DNA of 64,000 nt from Paragyromitra xinjiangensis (Eukaryota; Ascomycota; Pezizomycetes; Pezizales; Discinaceae). Location: the NCBI GenBank assembly GCA_038503065.1, contig JBCAMK010000019.1:620001-684000 (forward strand), in the 5' to 3' direction. Position numbers and translations under genes: made by a program. Each line of letters starts with the position of its first letter. Positions within the stretch are counted from its first letter, which is position 1. A model generated the notes under the pieces. That model was not told the DNA's origin. It saw only the letters and a list, made by a program, of their open reading frames with translations, and ran no database searches. Of the stretch, positions 28,899 to 40,302 are shown in pieces.

Positions 28899-30945
28899 TT
28901 TAGACGTGATGTATTCGTGATGATTCTTGGAAAGCTTGGGGGTGTGGACCACCAAGAAGATATATGTTCGTGATCTGGAGCTTTAGGACCCGACACGGAT
29001 CTAATCCAGACCGGATTTGGCCTAAAAGCGGGATAGAATAAGCTTTCGAGACATTAGAGCCGCAGATAATGGTGCAACCGCTGTTCTCGTGATCGGATCG
29101 CGTGATCCCGGGCAGGTTACATTCCTTAGGGCAAACCCCAAACCCCTCATTCGCTGGCGGCGAAAAAAAGCTCTCGGCGCCAAGAGATCCACGGCTATAT
29201 AAACCCCTCCTCTCTCGCCCTCTTCTTCCCTCTTCATACTTACCTGGCGACGAGTTTTCGTGAACAAGAAGACGAGAATTCCGGTGGCGATATACCTTCA
29301 TTGCACAGCGAGGGTTGAGCTTCTGCCAAAGGTCTTCGGGCCTTCTGGGTTGCTTAATTTTTGATTTAATTCAAACCTCTGGGTATTGGCTTTCTTTCCT
29401 GTTGGCTGTCTGGGCGAAGTCCGAGGCGTTGAAAGGAAACAAGATTGTCTTCCCGTAATTTGGAGCAAACTTCTGTAGGATCAAGTGGAGTTATGAGTGA
29501 TGAGGTTAGGGTCAAGCCGGTTATGGATACTCTGGAGTAGAGATCTGAGTTTGTAATGTCAAACTGCTTGCGGTGTTGAATTCTCTTGGGTAATTCAGAC
29601 GATTCACGTCACTGACGTGTTCTATCACCAGATCAGTGTTTTCTAGTGTCAGGAACCATAACAGCAACGCAAGCCCATTGTATAGCTCCCGTATACCGCT
29701 GGTTGTCTCACAAGTGTGCGGGTAGCAACACCCTCCAACACAATAGCCAGACTCTTAGGTTCTTCTTGCTCATCATCACCACCATAATCATTAGTGTAAC
29801 AAAGGAGAACACTAACAAATACAGCCAGCCACCCGACATTATTAATCCACTTATACTACGTGCGATGGCTATGCACAAAGCATAAACTATATATTCCATG
29901 GGTTGTAATATTTCCCATCAACACCAATAGAACCACACAATAATCCATCCCATCCACTCTGCCACCTAGCTGGTCCTGCAGCTATGTGGGCTATAAGAAT
30001 TGATAAAATCCCTGCATCCAATCCCAGTACGAATAAAGAGACCAATTTTACCTTGTCTAGCAAGGCTCGATTACAAAAACCCGCCCTACCCCCCAGTTGC
30101 GGTGCTGTATGGTCAGATGTTTTCGACTGCCCCTGATGATCGCAGCGAACAACTTCCGCTCATGTTGCAGTGGAAGTCCGGAAGCATGATCAGTGGCTCC
30201 GGGAGGCTACAGATCTTTCAAGAGCATACGCCACATTTTGACCATCGCTCAGGATAAGCAAGCTACTGGGTTATGTGGTGAAACATATTTCGGAAGAGTT
30301 AGAGTGGGGAAATTATTCCGAGAGCTCTGGTCCAACTTTGGCAGTGCTAGTGCTGGGTGTCTAATACGATTTCCCTGGCCAAAATGGTTCGGGCTAGTTA
30401 TATTCACTGCAACTTGACCAATAGCTTCGCTTTAAGAGCATAATACGTATGCAACGACAGGGATTTTATAGTTTTAGACTTGTTAGATGGACTGTTCCAT
30501 TTGGGGCTACCTCTTTGCATTAGCGCATTGACGGTGTTTGTGTTTGTGTTTGTTTATTGGTATTCTTCCCACGTTATAGGACTGCCTTGGAGGGTTATAG
30601 AGCGGGGAGGAGGAGGTTAATCTTGGCGCCGATTATTTGGATTTAGTTAATGGGTCGGGAGCTGGACGTTTCGTCTGGGGTCTAACACTCCGCTTAGTGA
30701 TAGTTACTTTGGTGAGTGTTGCGTTTTAGTCTGCTGGCTATGAGCGAGGGCTAAGTAGATTAGTGGAGCAATAGATCCTCAGATATTGGTAGGCACGAGA
30801 GGGAATTTAAATGGCATCAGTGGCCGATATAGATCCGTGATAATAGATGATGAGTGGCAGTCGCAATTGGCATGATATCTCATTTAAACGAGAAGCCCGG
30901 AAATACTGATACGAGTGATATTCCATGCAAAGAGCTATAACTCTC
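28899..30945. other. Gene-free stretch of about 2 kb
   Basis: No coding frame with a recognisable domain on either strand. The first few hundred bases upstream of 28898 are the likely promoter of the cyclotransferase gene. A GTGTTTGT repeat lies near 30533-30553. Confidence 0.45.
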
Positions 30946-31050
30946 TCCACATTCTTCGTAGTAGTAGTAGTAGTAGTAATTCATTTACGTATCCAACCCT
31001 ATAGGTTATGACAATAGCTAACAACATAACACATACAAAGAAAATAAAAC

Positions 31051-31102
31051 AATAAAAAATAAAAAAATAAAAAAATAAAAAAATAAAAAAATAAAAAAAT
31101 AA
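31051..31102. repeat. Tandem TAAAAAA heptamer array inside the LINE 3' region
   Basis: Roughly six to seven copies of a TAAAAAA unit on the plus strand (TTTTTTA on the LINE sense strand). It lies between the end of the LINE frame and its (TAC)n tail, and so is part of the element's 3' untranslated region or arose by slippage there. Confidence 0.85.
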
Positions 31103-31175
31103 CACAACCACACAAAACATCACCATAACAAATCCTAACAATAATCTTCCCTCCTACATTTCTTTCCATTACAAT

Positions 31176-31658
31176 TTATCTTTCTAAATCTCCATATCCC
31201 CACCCCAGTTCTCTCTCATCTTCCTCTCTCTCTTCTCTCTCCACTCTTCTTGCCCTTTTAAATTCCTTCCACATTCCCACCACGTGCTTAACTCCTTCCC
31301 TTGAATATAACAATTCTTGCATCGTAACCTCTTCTTTTCCTATCTTCTGCCTGGCTTCCTCTCTTCTGTCGATGGTAAATGAACACTTTTCCAAGATGTG
31401 TTCAACGCTTTGTTCTCCTCTGCCGCATTTGCATTTGGTTTCTTGTCTTCTCCTGATTTTCTTTTTGTACGTTTTGATCCAAACATGGCCTGTCCTGAGC
31501 CTGCTCAGTATGACCACATCCTCTCGTTTGTGACTCTCAAATGTCGATTTGACTCTATCTTTCGGGCAGCATTTATATCCTACTGGCACTCTGCCAATGC
31601 TGGTATAATTTTCTTGCCATCTGATCTCAGCTCGTCTTTTCGCTTCTGCTTGTAGGAA
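31176..31658 (-). pseudogene. C-terminal fragment of a LINE-encoded reverse transcriptase protein
   Basis: The frame reads AEAKRRAEIRWQENY, then VVILSRLRTGHVWIKTY and a zinc-knuckle-like CKCGRGEQSVEHILEKC. The pattern C-x-C-G-x-G-E-x2-E-H-x3-x-C after an RxRTGH segment is characteristic of the end of Tad/I-type LINE ORF2 proteins, downstream of the RNase H region. Only this end is present; the reverse transcriptase and endonuclease domains are missing, so the copy is dead. The frame stays open upstream of the insertion point as far as 31748 and beyond, where TYTDGTQ looks like an RNase H start; if the direct repeat is a true target duplication, that upstream part would be older flanking sequence. 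Confidence 0.8.
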
Positions 31659-31866
31659 TCCACATTCTTCGTAATAAGAGGACCAAAAGTCGCAAGTATG
31701 AGTTTCACAACGCGAGAGTATGAACATCTCAAATCCTTCGATGCTCAATTGTGTGCCATCGGTATATGTTCCATTTACCCGATATCAAAGAATCTACATA
31801 ACATCTAAACCACTCCAGCCAGAGGTCTACAACGCCATAAACACCTTCCCACCTTCCCACCCCTAC

Positions 31867-34745
31867 CTACTTTCTCCACCTCTGCGCAAACACATGCATC
31901 CGATCCATCAACACCGGAAACACGCTATTAACACTCTCATCAATCAAGTTTCTAAAATGCTTAATCGCCTCCTCCTCGCTCAACTCCAGATTAAATCTCT
32001 CTTTTACCTTCAACACAGCCTTATCTGGCTCCAGCCTAATATCCGGAATATTCGCATCTACCATCAGCGCAAATAGATTTAGGATTAGATTTGCAGATTT
32101 GCGCAACGTCGTGTAGGCCGTGTAGCAGTAACTCTTGAAGTTGGAGTAGTTGATCGAGTTGGCACCGCCCATGCCATCAACCATCTCTTTACATAATTTC
32201 ATTGCGGGTGCGAATGGCTTAGGGTCGCGGCCAAGAATGAAGCCGAAATCGGCGTGGAAGAAGTGGCCGTCTGGGGTGAGGAGGAGGTTGTCGAGATGAC
32301 GGTCGCCAACACCGAGGAGGTAGGTGATTACGCAGTAGCCGGCGCAGCTTTTGACGTAGGTATCCATTACCTCGGCTTTGACGCCGGTCTCGGTGGTTTC
32401 ATCGGGGTAGTTGTTTCTTAGGTATGGTAGGACTCCTGCGGCGGGGGCATGTTTGCCTTCTTCGATGGAGGCGAGGCTTAGGGAGTCGACGAATTGGACG
32501 ACACCGGTGTAAGCAGATGTGGCGAGGATGCGGTAGGGAGTGAGTTTAAGGTCTAGATTTTCCTTGCGTAGAAGTTTGTCCATTAGTGTGACGATCTGAA
32601 TCACAAGCTGGTCTTGTCGTAGATCGTCGCCGGTTTTAAAGATAATTGGGTATCGTGCACCTGTGTCTGTCTTGAGGTGAATGAGGAGTGGGAAGAGAGA
32701 TGATTTGAACACATTAGAAGCCTCTGGAGTACATCCTCAGATCAGCATCTCATCGGTTTCATCAAAGATCACTCGGAACTCACCAGGGAAACACCCCACC
32801 ACCGTAACCCCCGGATCCAACGGTAATGGTACAGGATCGAAAGCAACCAACTCATTCTTTGAATCTGCTAACACAGTTCTCAACCGGTCCACTTTCTTCG
32901 GTCGTGACTCCCTCAGCCCTTGTATCTCTTTACTAATCTCTCCAATCATGAACACGAAATCCGCCTGTCTCTTAATTGTTGCGCGCCTACGCTCTCCATC
33001 CCCTAGTCTCCCTAATGCAACCTGAAACTCGAAGGCCACCTTCGAAAACAAACGCTTGTACTCTTGGTTCGTATCCTCTGTCTCAACCATAAGGTACCAG
33101 TAAAAGAAGTTGCCTAGTGTAACGTTCACGCACGCACGTGAGATCAAGAAGTTTGCTAGTGAGCTATCAGTCGATGTTTCTGTGGTGGGGTCTGGACGGA
33201 TGCGCTCGAATTTGAGCGCTTGGACGAGCTGCAGGAGGTATAGTTGTAGCTCGTCATCATCAGCTTTTCGGAGGCGATCAACAGCATAGGCGCGAACTGC
33301 CATGTTGTCAAAACCGGGGCCAAGGAGTTCTAAGGCATCGTCGACGTCGATTTCTGTCCATTTGGGTAGGAGCTGTACGGCTTGTTTACTCTCGGCGGGG
33401 TCAGCCCAGGCGACGCTCTTAAGAAATTTTGTAAGTCCTCTCTTGTCTCTAGTTAGGTAGAATCGGAATTTCCACAACAGATCCTTTTCCTCGCTCGTTA
33501 GATCTTGTGTTGGACTGTAGTTGAGGATCTCGTTGAGCTCGTCGCGGATCTTAGCGTTGGGTTTGAGATCACGATCGAGAGGTCCGTTACGGTGAGACCG
33601 GACTAGACGACGGTGTTTTGACTCCGCAGGATTATCGCGGGTGATTTCAGGGTCGTAAACGCGCATGGAGAAACCAAGGGTGCCACCGGCGTCAGAGTTG
33701 GGTTGTGGTGTTTGCCGTTGCTGCGCAGAAGGGACGGCAGAGTTGGTGGGAGAGATGCTGCTGTTGACGGTATTGAGGGATGAAGATGAAGTGTACTCGT
33801 AGTCAGAATACACAACTGGGAAGTCGAACCGTGGGAACTCTATGAATAAGTAGTGCTCGTTCTTGCGTTCTGCCGAGGACGAAGACTGCTTATTGATACG
33901 CTCAATCTGTCGGAACGCCAGGTTATCCAACCAGTCAAGCCGCGGGAGCTCGCCAAGCTCATGCTTCTTGAATAACTTCTCTAAACGATCCATTTCCGAG
34001 TTGGAAGCGACAGTGCTAGGAGTAGTCGTATCGGAAAGACCATCAGCTTCAACGCCAGGCCATATTTTGCACTTTTGACGACCCTTTTTCAAGTTACTAT
34101 AATCATAGTAAGCAAGCTATAGCCGTAGCTAAAAGCAAGAAGACACACTTGTCTTTCTCAAACATGCCCACCGTAGTCCCACCAAACGGCACCGCCTTCC
34201 CAGGTCCCGCAAGATCCCAAATCGTGATTGCAAGCTGGGAGGATAACGGAAGATCGCAGTATCGAACCGGAATCACGAGCCATTCCATCCATCTACACAG
34301 CGCCGTCTCGTTAGCCACATACGACATACCTCCAGCGACGAGGTGAGAATAACCGACGTTCGGTGTGATCTGAAAGCTTTGTAGGAGGTCTGCACGGGGA
34401 CAGTTAACGGCTTGCTATCGGCGAAGAGCTGTACGGTGAGGTAGAGGTCGGAGTAGTTACTGTCTCGCGGCAAGTTAGTCCTCTGAGCTGGGGGTATAGG
34501 TGGAGGAGAGCTAGAGCTTTATTAGGGTGTACCTGGTGTTGGAGCCTACGTGCTTGAGACTGGGGTCTGCGAGGAGGGTTGTGTATGGTAGTGGGGTTTG
34601 TGTGCCTTCGAGCATGTCTCTATGGTTGTGTTAGTTCTGGCTTTGAATGAGGGGTAGTGGGACGTGCATACATTCGGACTTTCACGGTGGTGTCGAGAGA
34701 CCGTGAACTGGCGAAGGTGAAGGGTTCCATGACAGACTTTGCCAT
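31867..34745 (-). CDS. VPS34: Class III phosphatidylinositol 3-kinase
   Basis: Makes PI3P on endosomes and autophagic membranes, together with VPS15, VPS30/ATG6 and ATG14 or VPS38. Six exons on the minus strand, 34745-34672, 34619-34533, 34480-34358, 34292-34149, 34096-32784 and 32735-31867, give 869 residues, the usual length. The N-terminal C2 domain includes [30 protein letters not shown] and LAITIWD. The helical domain includes [25 protein letters not shown]. The kinase domain has [13 protein letters not shown], the catalytic loop GDRHLDNLL at about residue 722 and DFGF at about 743, and the C-terminal helix ends in [11 protein letters not shown]. The donor of intron 3 (GTCGGT at 34357) is weak and was chosen only because the frame and the WMEW motif require it. 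Shares a short upstream region with SEC11. Confidence 0.95.
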
Positions 34746-35061
34746 GCTGGGCGGGGTGAGGGGGGGCGAGTCGAGCAAGAGGACGTAGAGGAGGGGGAGC
34801 TTCCAGCAGAGTAGCAGTAGGCAAGAGTAGCAGTAGAAGAGGGGGAGGGGGAGGGAGAGTTCCCAGGGAGACGTGACGTTTGGATAAGATAGCAGCAGCA
34901 GACACGTGACACAGATACTGCCAAGACTCTCTCGTCCATCCCGACACCTTTCAACATCTCGACTTCTGTGCTCCAGTAAACATCTCTCTTCTCCTTCTTC
35001 CTCTCCCTCCCCCTCCCCTTCTACCACCCACAACCAATCCCTACGCAGAACACCTCCCAAC
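34746..35061. promoter_or_regulatory. Shared divergent promoter of VPS34 and SEC11
   Basis: Only 316 bases separate the two start codons, which point away from each other. The region is rich in C/T on the plus strand on the SEC11 side. An in-frame extension of SEC11 upstream is open but has no ATG, so it is leader. CACGTG lies at 34903-34908. Which factors act here cannot be told from the sequence. Confidence 0.6.
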
Positions 35062-35681
35062 ATGTCCCTCCTCGACTCCCTCGGCTTGTCCGAGCTCCGC
35101 CGTCTCAACCTCCGCCAACAGTTCTCCCAAATCCTCAACTTCGCCCTAATCCTCGCAACAGCATTCATGCTCTGGAAAGGTCTCTCCGTCGCAACCAACT
35201 CCCCCAGTCCCATAGTCGTAGTGCTATCCGGGTCTATGGAGCCGGCGTTCCAGCGCGGGGATCTGTTATTCCTATGGAATCGCAATCTAGATCTGAATAA
35301 GGAGAGTACAGCTGGTACACAAGTGGGCGAGGTTGTGGTGTATAACGTTGGCACTGCAATCCCGATCGTGCACAGGGTCGTGAGGAGACATAAGGGAGAG
35401 TGAGTATTCTCTACCGGATGAATGCATTGGTGGGGGTGCTGACGCTGGGTAGGAAAACTCCACTTCACTTGTTGACGAAGGGCGATAACAATAATGCCGA
35501 TGACGTCGAACTGTATCCACGCGGTCAGTGGTATCTTGATCGCGAGAAGGAGGTTATTGGAAGTGTGGTTGGGTATGTCCCGTTCGTGGGCTATGTCACC
35601 ATCATGCTCAGTGAGCATCCCTGGATGAAGACCGCGCTGCTGGGAATAATGGGAATCTTGGTCGTGGTTCAGAGGGAGTAG
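35062..35681 (+). CDS. SEC11: Signal peptidase complex catalytic subunit
   Basis: Cleaves signal peptides in the ER lumen as the catalytic subunit of the signal peptidase complex. Exons 35062-35399 and 35453-35681 give 188 residues, within the family range. An N-terminal amphipathic part and membrane anchor ([18 protein letters not shown]) precede [14 protein letters not shown] with the catalytic Ser. IVHRVV carries the His of the Ser-His-Asp triad, and KGDNNNADD, split from the His by the intron, carries the acidic residues. [13 protein letters not shown] and the C-terminal hydrophobic helix complete the fold. The start ATG at 35062 is the first in the frame. Confidence 0.96.
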
Positions 35682-36112
35682 GAGGGAAGGGAAGGGAAAG
35701 AAATCTGGATTTCTGTTAAAGGAGGAATGGGCCTCTGGTCGTACTTCATACCCTAAAAGTGAAGCTGTTGGTCCGGTTTTTTATTGTTTTTGTGGGTTGG
35801 GGTTTCTTGGAATGCGATTCTTGTATTGTATAATTGCTATGTTTCTGATTTGGAGTCAGGCCTAAGCTGGAATAAGAAAAAAGAGGTTTAGATTTAACCT
35901 AGACTATGTCACTACAGGTATTACCGAGTTCGAGTGAGTGAGAGATGGACATACTCTTAGTGTCAATGATTTTGACGAGCAAAAAATGAGTCTTATAAAC
36001 CACAGTTAATTACTTAAGGCCTAGCAGCTAACACATATCCTAATTCTATTCTTACAATTATTTCTTCCCCAAGATCATGATAGTTTATATCTTCCAAGAT
36101 CATTCACAAAAT
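35682..36112. other. Convergent 3' flanks of SEC11 and TFC1
   Basis: About 430 bases between two convergent genes. T-rich after SEC11 (35780-35800) and A-rich toward the end of TFC1. Terminator and polyadenylation sequences are expected on both strands; no further gene is seen. Confidence 0.5.
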
Positions 36113-37949
36113 TTACTCTCCGTCATCATCGTCCTCCCCATCCAGAATATCAAAATCTCCATCATCCCCACCCTCCTCCATATACCCATCATACCCCGCA
36201 TGCTCGCCTCCCTGTTTCAACAACTCCATCATCAACTCCTCCACTCTCCCATCCACACCCTTCGCCGCCCCCGGCGTCAACTCCACATCCAACTCCTCCT
36301 CCCACTCCCCATCTACATCAACATCCTCCTCCTCTTCACCCTCCGCCGCGGCCTTCCGCAGGGTTCCAACTTCTCCATCCAACGCCTTCCCCCGTCCTCT
36401 CTTCTTCTTCCTCGCAGCCCTCTCCGCCGCCTCCCGTTCCTTCCGCGCAGCTTCCTGATCCTCATCCTCGCTCTCCATCTCCAACACATCCACAAACTCA
36501 CTATCAATAGGAACAGTCCCTTCCGCCAACGTCCTGATCTTCCCGCGCATTATCGCCTTAATCTTGTGAATCGTGCTAGCACGATACCACCCATCAACCG
36601 GATCACACTTCCCGCGGATCCTCTCCGTCTCAATAAGACGCTTCAGCAGTGGATCCGTCACATCACAGAGTTGGAAACAGCGGCCATCACGAACCAAATG
36701 ACGTCCATCGAAGATATGAGAATTTTTCTTCCTTGCAGCAGCCTTCCCGGCAGCAGATTTTTCAGTCTCGACCTGGAAGAACACAGACTGGTATATACGG
36801 TACTCAGGGGAGGAACGGGGGTCAAGACCATAGATAACGCAGGTATCACGCCATGGACCTGCGCGCCACATGTATGCGACGTGTACCATGGAGAAGCGGA
36901 CGAGGCTTTGGAGGTTCTTGGGGAAGTGGTTGAAGAGAGCTCTGCGGGTCCAGATTGGACGTTTGGCGAATAGCTCGCGGAGGTGGTCGACGCATTTTTT
37001 GCCGGCGGCATCGAGGGTTTCGTAGGGGCGGACGTCGTGGGGTTTTGTGGGGAGGATGGGGTTGCTGATATGGACCATTGGGGTAAGGGTTTTTGGAGCG
37101 GCTTGGAGGTTGAGGAGTGCGGGTTTACCGGCGATGAGTGCCTTTTTGATGGCGGGGTTTTGGCGGTAGTAGTAGGTGTGCTGCATTACGGTGTTGGAGA
37201 AGGAGGGCGGGGGGAGGATCTCGAGAACAGGTTGGTAGCCTTTGGAGGGGCGGAGAGTGAAGGTTTGAAGTTTGTCGTATTTACAGTCGAGGACAGTTTC
37301 TTTGATTTTGTCGATGAAGGGGGAACATGATGTGTTGAATTGATAGTTTGCCATATCTATCTGTAAGTTAGTATCTGCTTCATGAAAGATCACTCAGGGT
37401 TTGGGAATCAAACCTCTAAAACGAACTGTGCGTTCTATCATTCCGACTGTTTCAACTTTGTATTTTCCCTTAGAGGCTTTGAGTTTGTCCAGCAGCGTCA
37501 ATTCCTTTTTATCTTCTACCTTCCCATTGGTAGGTTCGTCAGGCCCGTCGGCACGCCTCTTCTTCCGTCTCCGCTTCGGAATTGTGATTTTTAATAACAC
37601 ACTGCTCGAGGGGACCGTCCGTGACTGAATTGGCGGCTGCATGGGATCTTCAGGGCGAAAACGGAGCATTAGACCTGAGTTACCATTTGACGTCCCCAAC
37701 TGTGTACCAATTAGCTATTACCTCCAATTCCTTCTTCCCGGGTAGATTTGTATATACCTTAACTAGCGCCTTCTCGCCTCCCAGCGTCGCAATCCCCTTC
37801 TGCACATCCTTGATCATTGCCGGATGTTCAACACATATTATACGTTGGTCGGGAATATCGATCCACGGGCATGAACGTACATTTCGCGATTTAGTGACAT
37901 AGTGGGGTGGTGGAGCCGCAGGAGCGGGTTGGTTCTGGGAGGTCATCAT
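36113..37949 (-). CDS. TFC1: Transcription factor IIIC subunit 5 (tau95/Sfc1 type)
   Basis: Part of the tauA half of TFIIIC, which binds box A of tRNA genes for RNA polymerase III. Exons 37949-37758, 37699-37414 and 37356-36113 give 573 residues. The N-terminal dimerisation region has VEHPAMIKDVQKGIATLGG and LMLRFRPEDP. The DNA-binding part has VRFRDMANYQF across the second intron, then KPHDVRPYETL, ELFAKRPIWTRRAL, YMWRAGPWRDTCVIYGLDPR and YRIYQSVFF, all typical. The C-terminus is strongly acidic with a short Lys/Arg block (KKKRGRGK) and ends in an Asp/Glu run. The start could also be the second Met at 37946. It sits in the same window as two Pol III genes, tRNA-Pro and 5S rRNA, but there is no direct linkage. 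Confidence 0.93.
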
Positions 37950-38337
37950 TGCATTGATGGAGGAGAGAAAGTGAGTGATGGAGTGTGTCGTTGGTTATCG
38001 TTATCGGTGATGGGCCGGGTAACAAGATATGGGACTTTAGTCTGTGAATGGGATTTGATATTCAAGGCTTAAGATTGTAGAAAAACGGACTTTGGGATAG
38101 AATGGGGGTGAAGATATTTAGCTGTAAATGTATATACTGGGATGACATCTAGATGATAGTAGATAGACCCATAATGCTTCGATGCTTGAGCCCACAGCAT
38201 CTATGCAAGATCTATTCTTTGGATATCAAACCATCGATATCCCCCACTCCAATCCCACAGGGTAAAACGCAAATATGATACAGAGGAACTATACACCACC
38301 CCATCTCCCCCCTCCCCCTCCTCCAACCATTCCTCCA
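37950..38337. other. TFC1 promoter and 3' flank of the uS11m gene
   Basis: About 390 bases. No coding frame. Both neighbours are transcribed leftward, so it holds the TFC1 promoter and the uS11m transcript end. Confidence 0.5.
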
Positions 38338-39045
38338 CTACAACCTTCTAATGGCTCTGCTCCTCGTCCCACCAAACTTCAGCCTCGTGGCATCCGTCAC
38401 TCTCCTCACACTCCCTCTAATCCCCTTCCCCTCCTTCCCCAGCAACACCTTAGTAAACGCCTCCCTCCCCGGTCCAAAATCACGATAGATAATTTCCAAA
38501 TTCCTCGGCTTATGCCCGCGCTCCTCCATCCGCTGGAACATAACAGAAGAAAGCTGATACGCAGCCTCAAAAGTCCCACGCGCAGCTTTCTTAAACCCAA
38601 CGTTCCCGCACGATAGCGTTAGTAGCGTGTCCTTGTTCGGCTTCGTCAATGCAATGTGGGTATTGTGTTTAGTAGCAAACACACAGAGTCGGTACATGTC
38701 GCTTTCCGCCGACCCAGCGGAGGCAAACGCCGTGCCTGTGCCACTGTAGATTGGGAACTCGGCGGCGAGAGCGTCATCTGTGGGAGCTGAGGGGGCGGGA
38801 CGAGCGCGAGAGAGCAGTGAGTCACCTAGGAAAGAGCCGAGGCCTAATGCGGGCGCAGAGGTGGGTGGTTGGGAGCGATTTTGGGGGAGGAAGGGGGAGT
38901 TGGAGTTGGGCGGGTCGGAGTTGGAGGAGTCGGAGTTGGAGCGGGTGAGGGCCGGGACAATTAGGCGCGGGGTAATTGGCCCGCTCCGCGAGAGGGAGAG
39001 CGCGGATGTGAGAACCCGCGGGAATGCTGGTGGTCGTAATGCCAT
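38338..39045 (-). CDS. Mitochondrial small-subunit ribosomal protein uS11m
   Basis: A single exon of 235 residues. The C-terminal 130 residues are the uS11 fold: CVFATKHNTHIALTKP, LTLSCGNVGFKKAARGTFEAA, RNLEIIYRDFGPGREA, then a basic RGSVRRVTDATRLKFGGTRS tail that contacts rRNA on the platform of the 30S-like subunit. The N-terminus is basic and rich in Ser, Ala and Pro (residues 1-35), fitting a mitochondrial presequence, with a low-complexity Asn/Ser/Pro linker. It corresponds to yeast Mrps18-type proteins; the symbol is left blank because naming differs among fungi. Confidence 0.93.
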   Translation of the reverse strand: MALRPPAFPRVLTSALSLSRSGPITPRLIVPALTRSNSDSSNSDPPNSNSPFLPQNRSQPPTSAPALGLGSFLGDSLLSRARPAPSAPTDDALAAEFPIYSGTGTAFASAGSAESDMYRLCVFATKHNTHIALTKPNKDTLLTLSCGNVGFKKAARGTFEAAYQLSSVMFQRMEERGHKPRNLEIIYRDFGPGREAFTKVLLGKEGKGIRGSVRRVTDATRLKFGGTRSRAIRRL

Positions 39046-39591
39046 GGTGGGGATGGTGGTGGTGATTCTGTGATGGGGGGTTTATGGCCGAGGCCTGGCG
39101 ATATGCAGTTTTTTGTGGTTGAGGTAGGGTAAGGGTTATTTAGTTTGTAATATAACTAAATCTGGAATATATTACAGACTCTAGGTTACTGTTTCCTACA
39201 GGGCAGTTCAATAATCCAAGGTTACAATTTATTTCCCAGGGAATTTTTGCGAAACTACACATGTTCTTGCTGCCAACCTCGGAATAAACGTTACGGTCGT
39301 AGGCGTAGGCGTGGACAGTTTTTATCAAACCCATACAATCACTTAGGTTATGAGCATATTCCATATCTATAATATTTGCATGTATCTACTAAAGCTTAGT
39401 AGGGACAACATCTGGGGTAAGGATAGTGAACCGTTTACAGGTTTTAGTTTCACGATACGAGAGCACATGCGTTCATTGGGCGTTACCATTATCAAATTAA
39501 ACAAGGCCACATATCAAATCCAGGGTATCTTAAAAATGAATTGAACCGGAAAAAACTTTTATTTAGATTTTGATTCCCAAAAAAAGCCCAT
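39046..39591. other. uS11m promoter and 3' flank of the eS19 gene
   Basis: No coding frame with family resemblance. Both neighbours are on the minus strand. Confidence 0.5.
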
Positions 39592-40169
39592 TTACTCCTC
39601 CTCTTCCTCCTCCTCCTCAGCCTCAATCGTAGTCTGCGCAATACCTGTCCACCAACACGCATGTTAGAATCACCAGCCCGAAACCAGCCCCTCGTCCAAC
39701 ACCGCTCATATTCCCAGCGGCTAGAGGGGGGACGGGCGTCAAAAAGCATAACACCACAATCAGAGTACTCACGATCCAAATCACGCTGACCAGTCTGCGA
39801 GATTCTCCTTCCACCCTTGGGGTTCAATTCAACAACACCAATCTTCTCAAGGGCCTGGAGGACCTTACGGTCGACGGAGCCAGAGGCATCGACGTGGTGG
39901 GATGGGCGGGAGCCGCGGTTCTTCTGTCCACCGTGGACCTTACGCAGACGACCAACGCCAACGGACTTGCGGAGGTAGACGTGGCGTGCAACGGAGGCGG
40001 CGCGGACGTAGAACCAGTCGGGGGACTGGGGGGGGAGCTCCTTGAAGTGACCGGTCTTTACGGTATCAACCCAGCCGGGGATGGCGAGCTTGCCTTGGCG
40101 CTTGAGGAAAGCAGCATAGGCTTCGATGAACTTTTGGGCATCGACATCGCGAACGGAAACACCAGGCAT
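39592..40169 (-). CDS. RPS19: 40S ribosomal protein eS19
   Basis: Component of the head of the 40S subunit, needed for 18S rRNA maturation. Exons 40169-39773 and 39644-39592 give 149 residues. Sequence features: MPGVSVRDVDAQKFIEAYA, GWVDTVKTG, DWFYVRAASVARHVYLR, GGQKNRGSRPSHHV and GRRISQTGQRDLDRIAQT, the last formed across the intron. It ends in a run of Glu, which is longer than usual. The 129-base coding intron has GTGAGT and CAG ends. A 5' leader intron is likely as well (see the entry at 40180-40302), as is common for fungal ribosomal protein genes. Confidence 0.97.
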
Positions 40170-40179
40170 GATGAGCGGT

Positions 40180-40302
40180 CTAGTTTGTGGTGTTAGTTTA
40201 CGTTCATATTGTTTTCCACATACAGAATTCAAGGTTGGATGAACCGCTAGATATCAAATTCGTGGGAGTTTGGATAGGCTGATAAAATTTTGAGACACTC
40301 AC
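40180..40302 (-). other. Probable intron in the 5' leader of RPS19
   Basis: On the minus strand a GTGAGT donor starts at 40302, a branch-like ACTAAC lies near 40190-40196 and a TAG acceptor ends at 40180, 11 bases before the start codon. The 123-base size and full consensus sites fit a leader intron. Confidence 0.6.

Larger units (their letters stand above)
30946..31673 (-). mobile_element. 5'-truncated LINE (non-LTR retrotransposon) with target-site duplication
   Basis: The 15-base sequence TCCACATTCTTCGTA occurs at 30946-30960 and again at 31659-31673, flanking about 700 bases. Just inside the left copy is a (GTA)n run at 30961-30977, which on the minus strand is a (TAC)n 3' tail. The element body on the minus strand carries the C-terminal end of a LINE reverse-transcriptase protein (see the separate entry). 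A tail adjoining one copy of a 15-base direct repeat is the expected mark of target-primed reverse transcription with 5' truncation. It lies about 195 bases downstream of the VPS34 stop, in the same orientation. Confidence 0.8.

Noticed and set aside
34906..35061. N-terminal extension of SEC11 resembling a mitochondrial presequence
   Set aside because: The frame is open but contains no ATG; the first codon is GTG. The 188-residue form starting at 35062 has normal SEC11 length.
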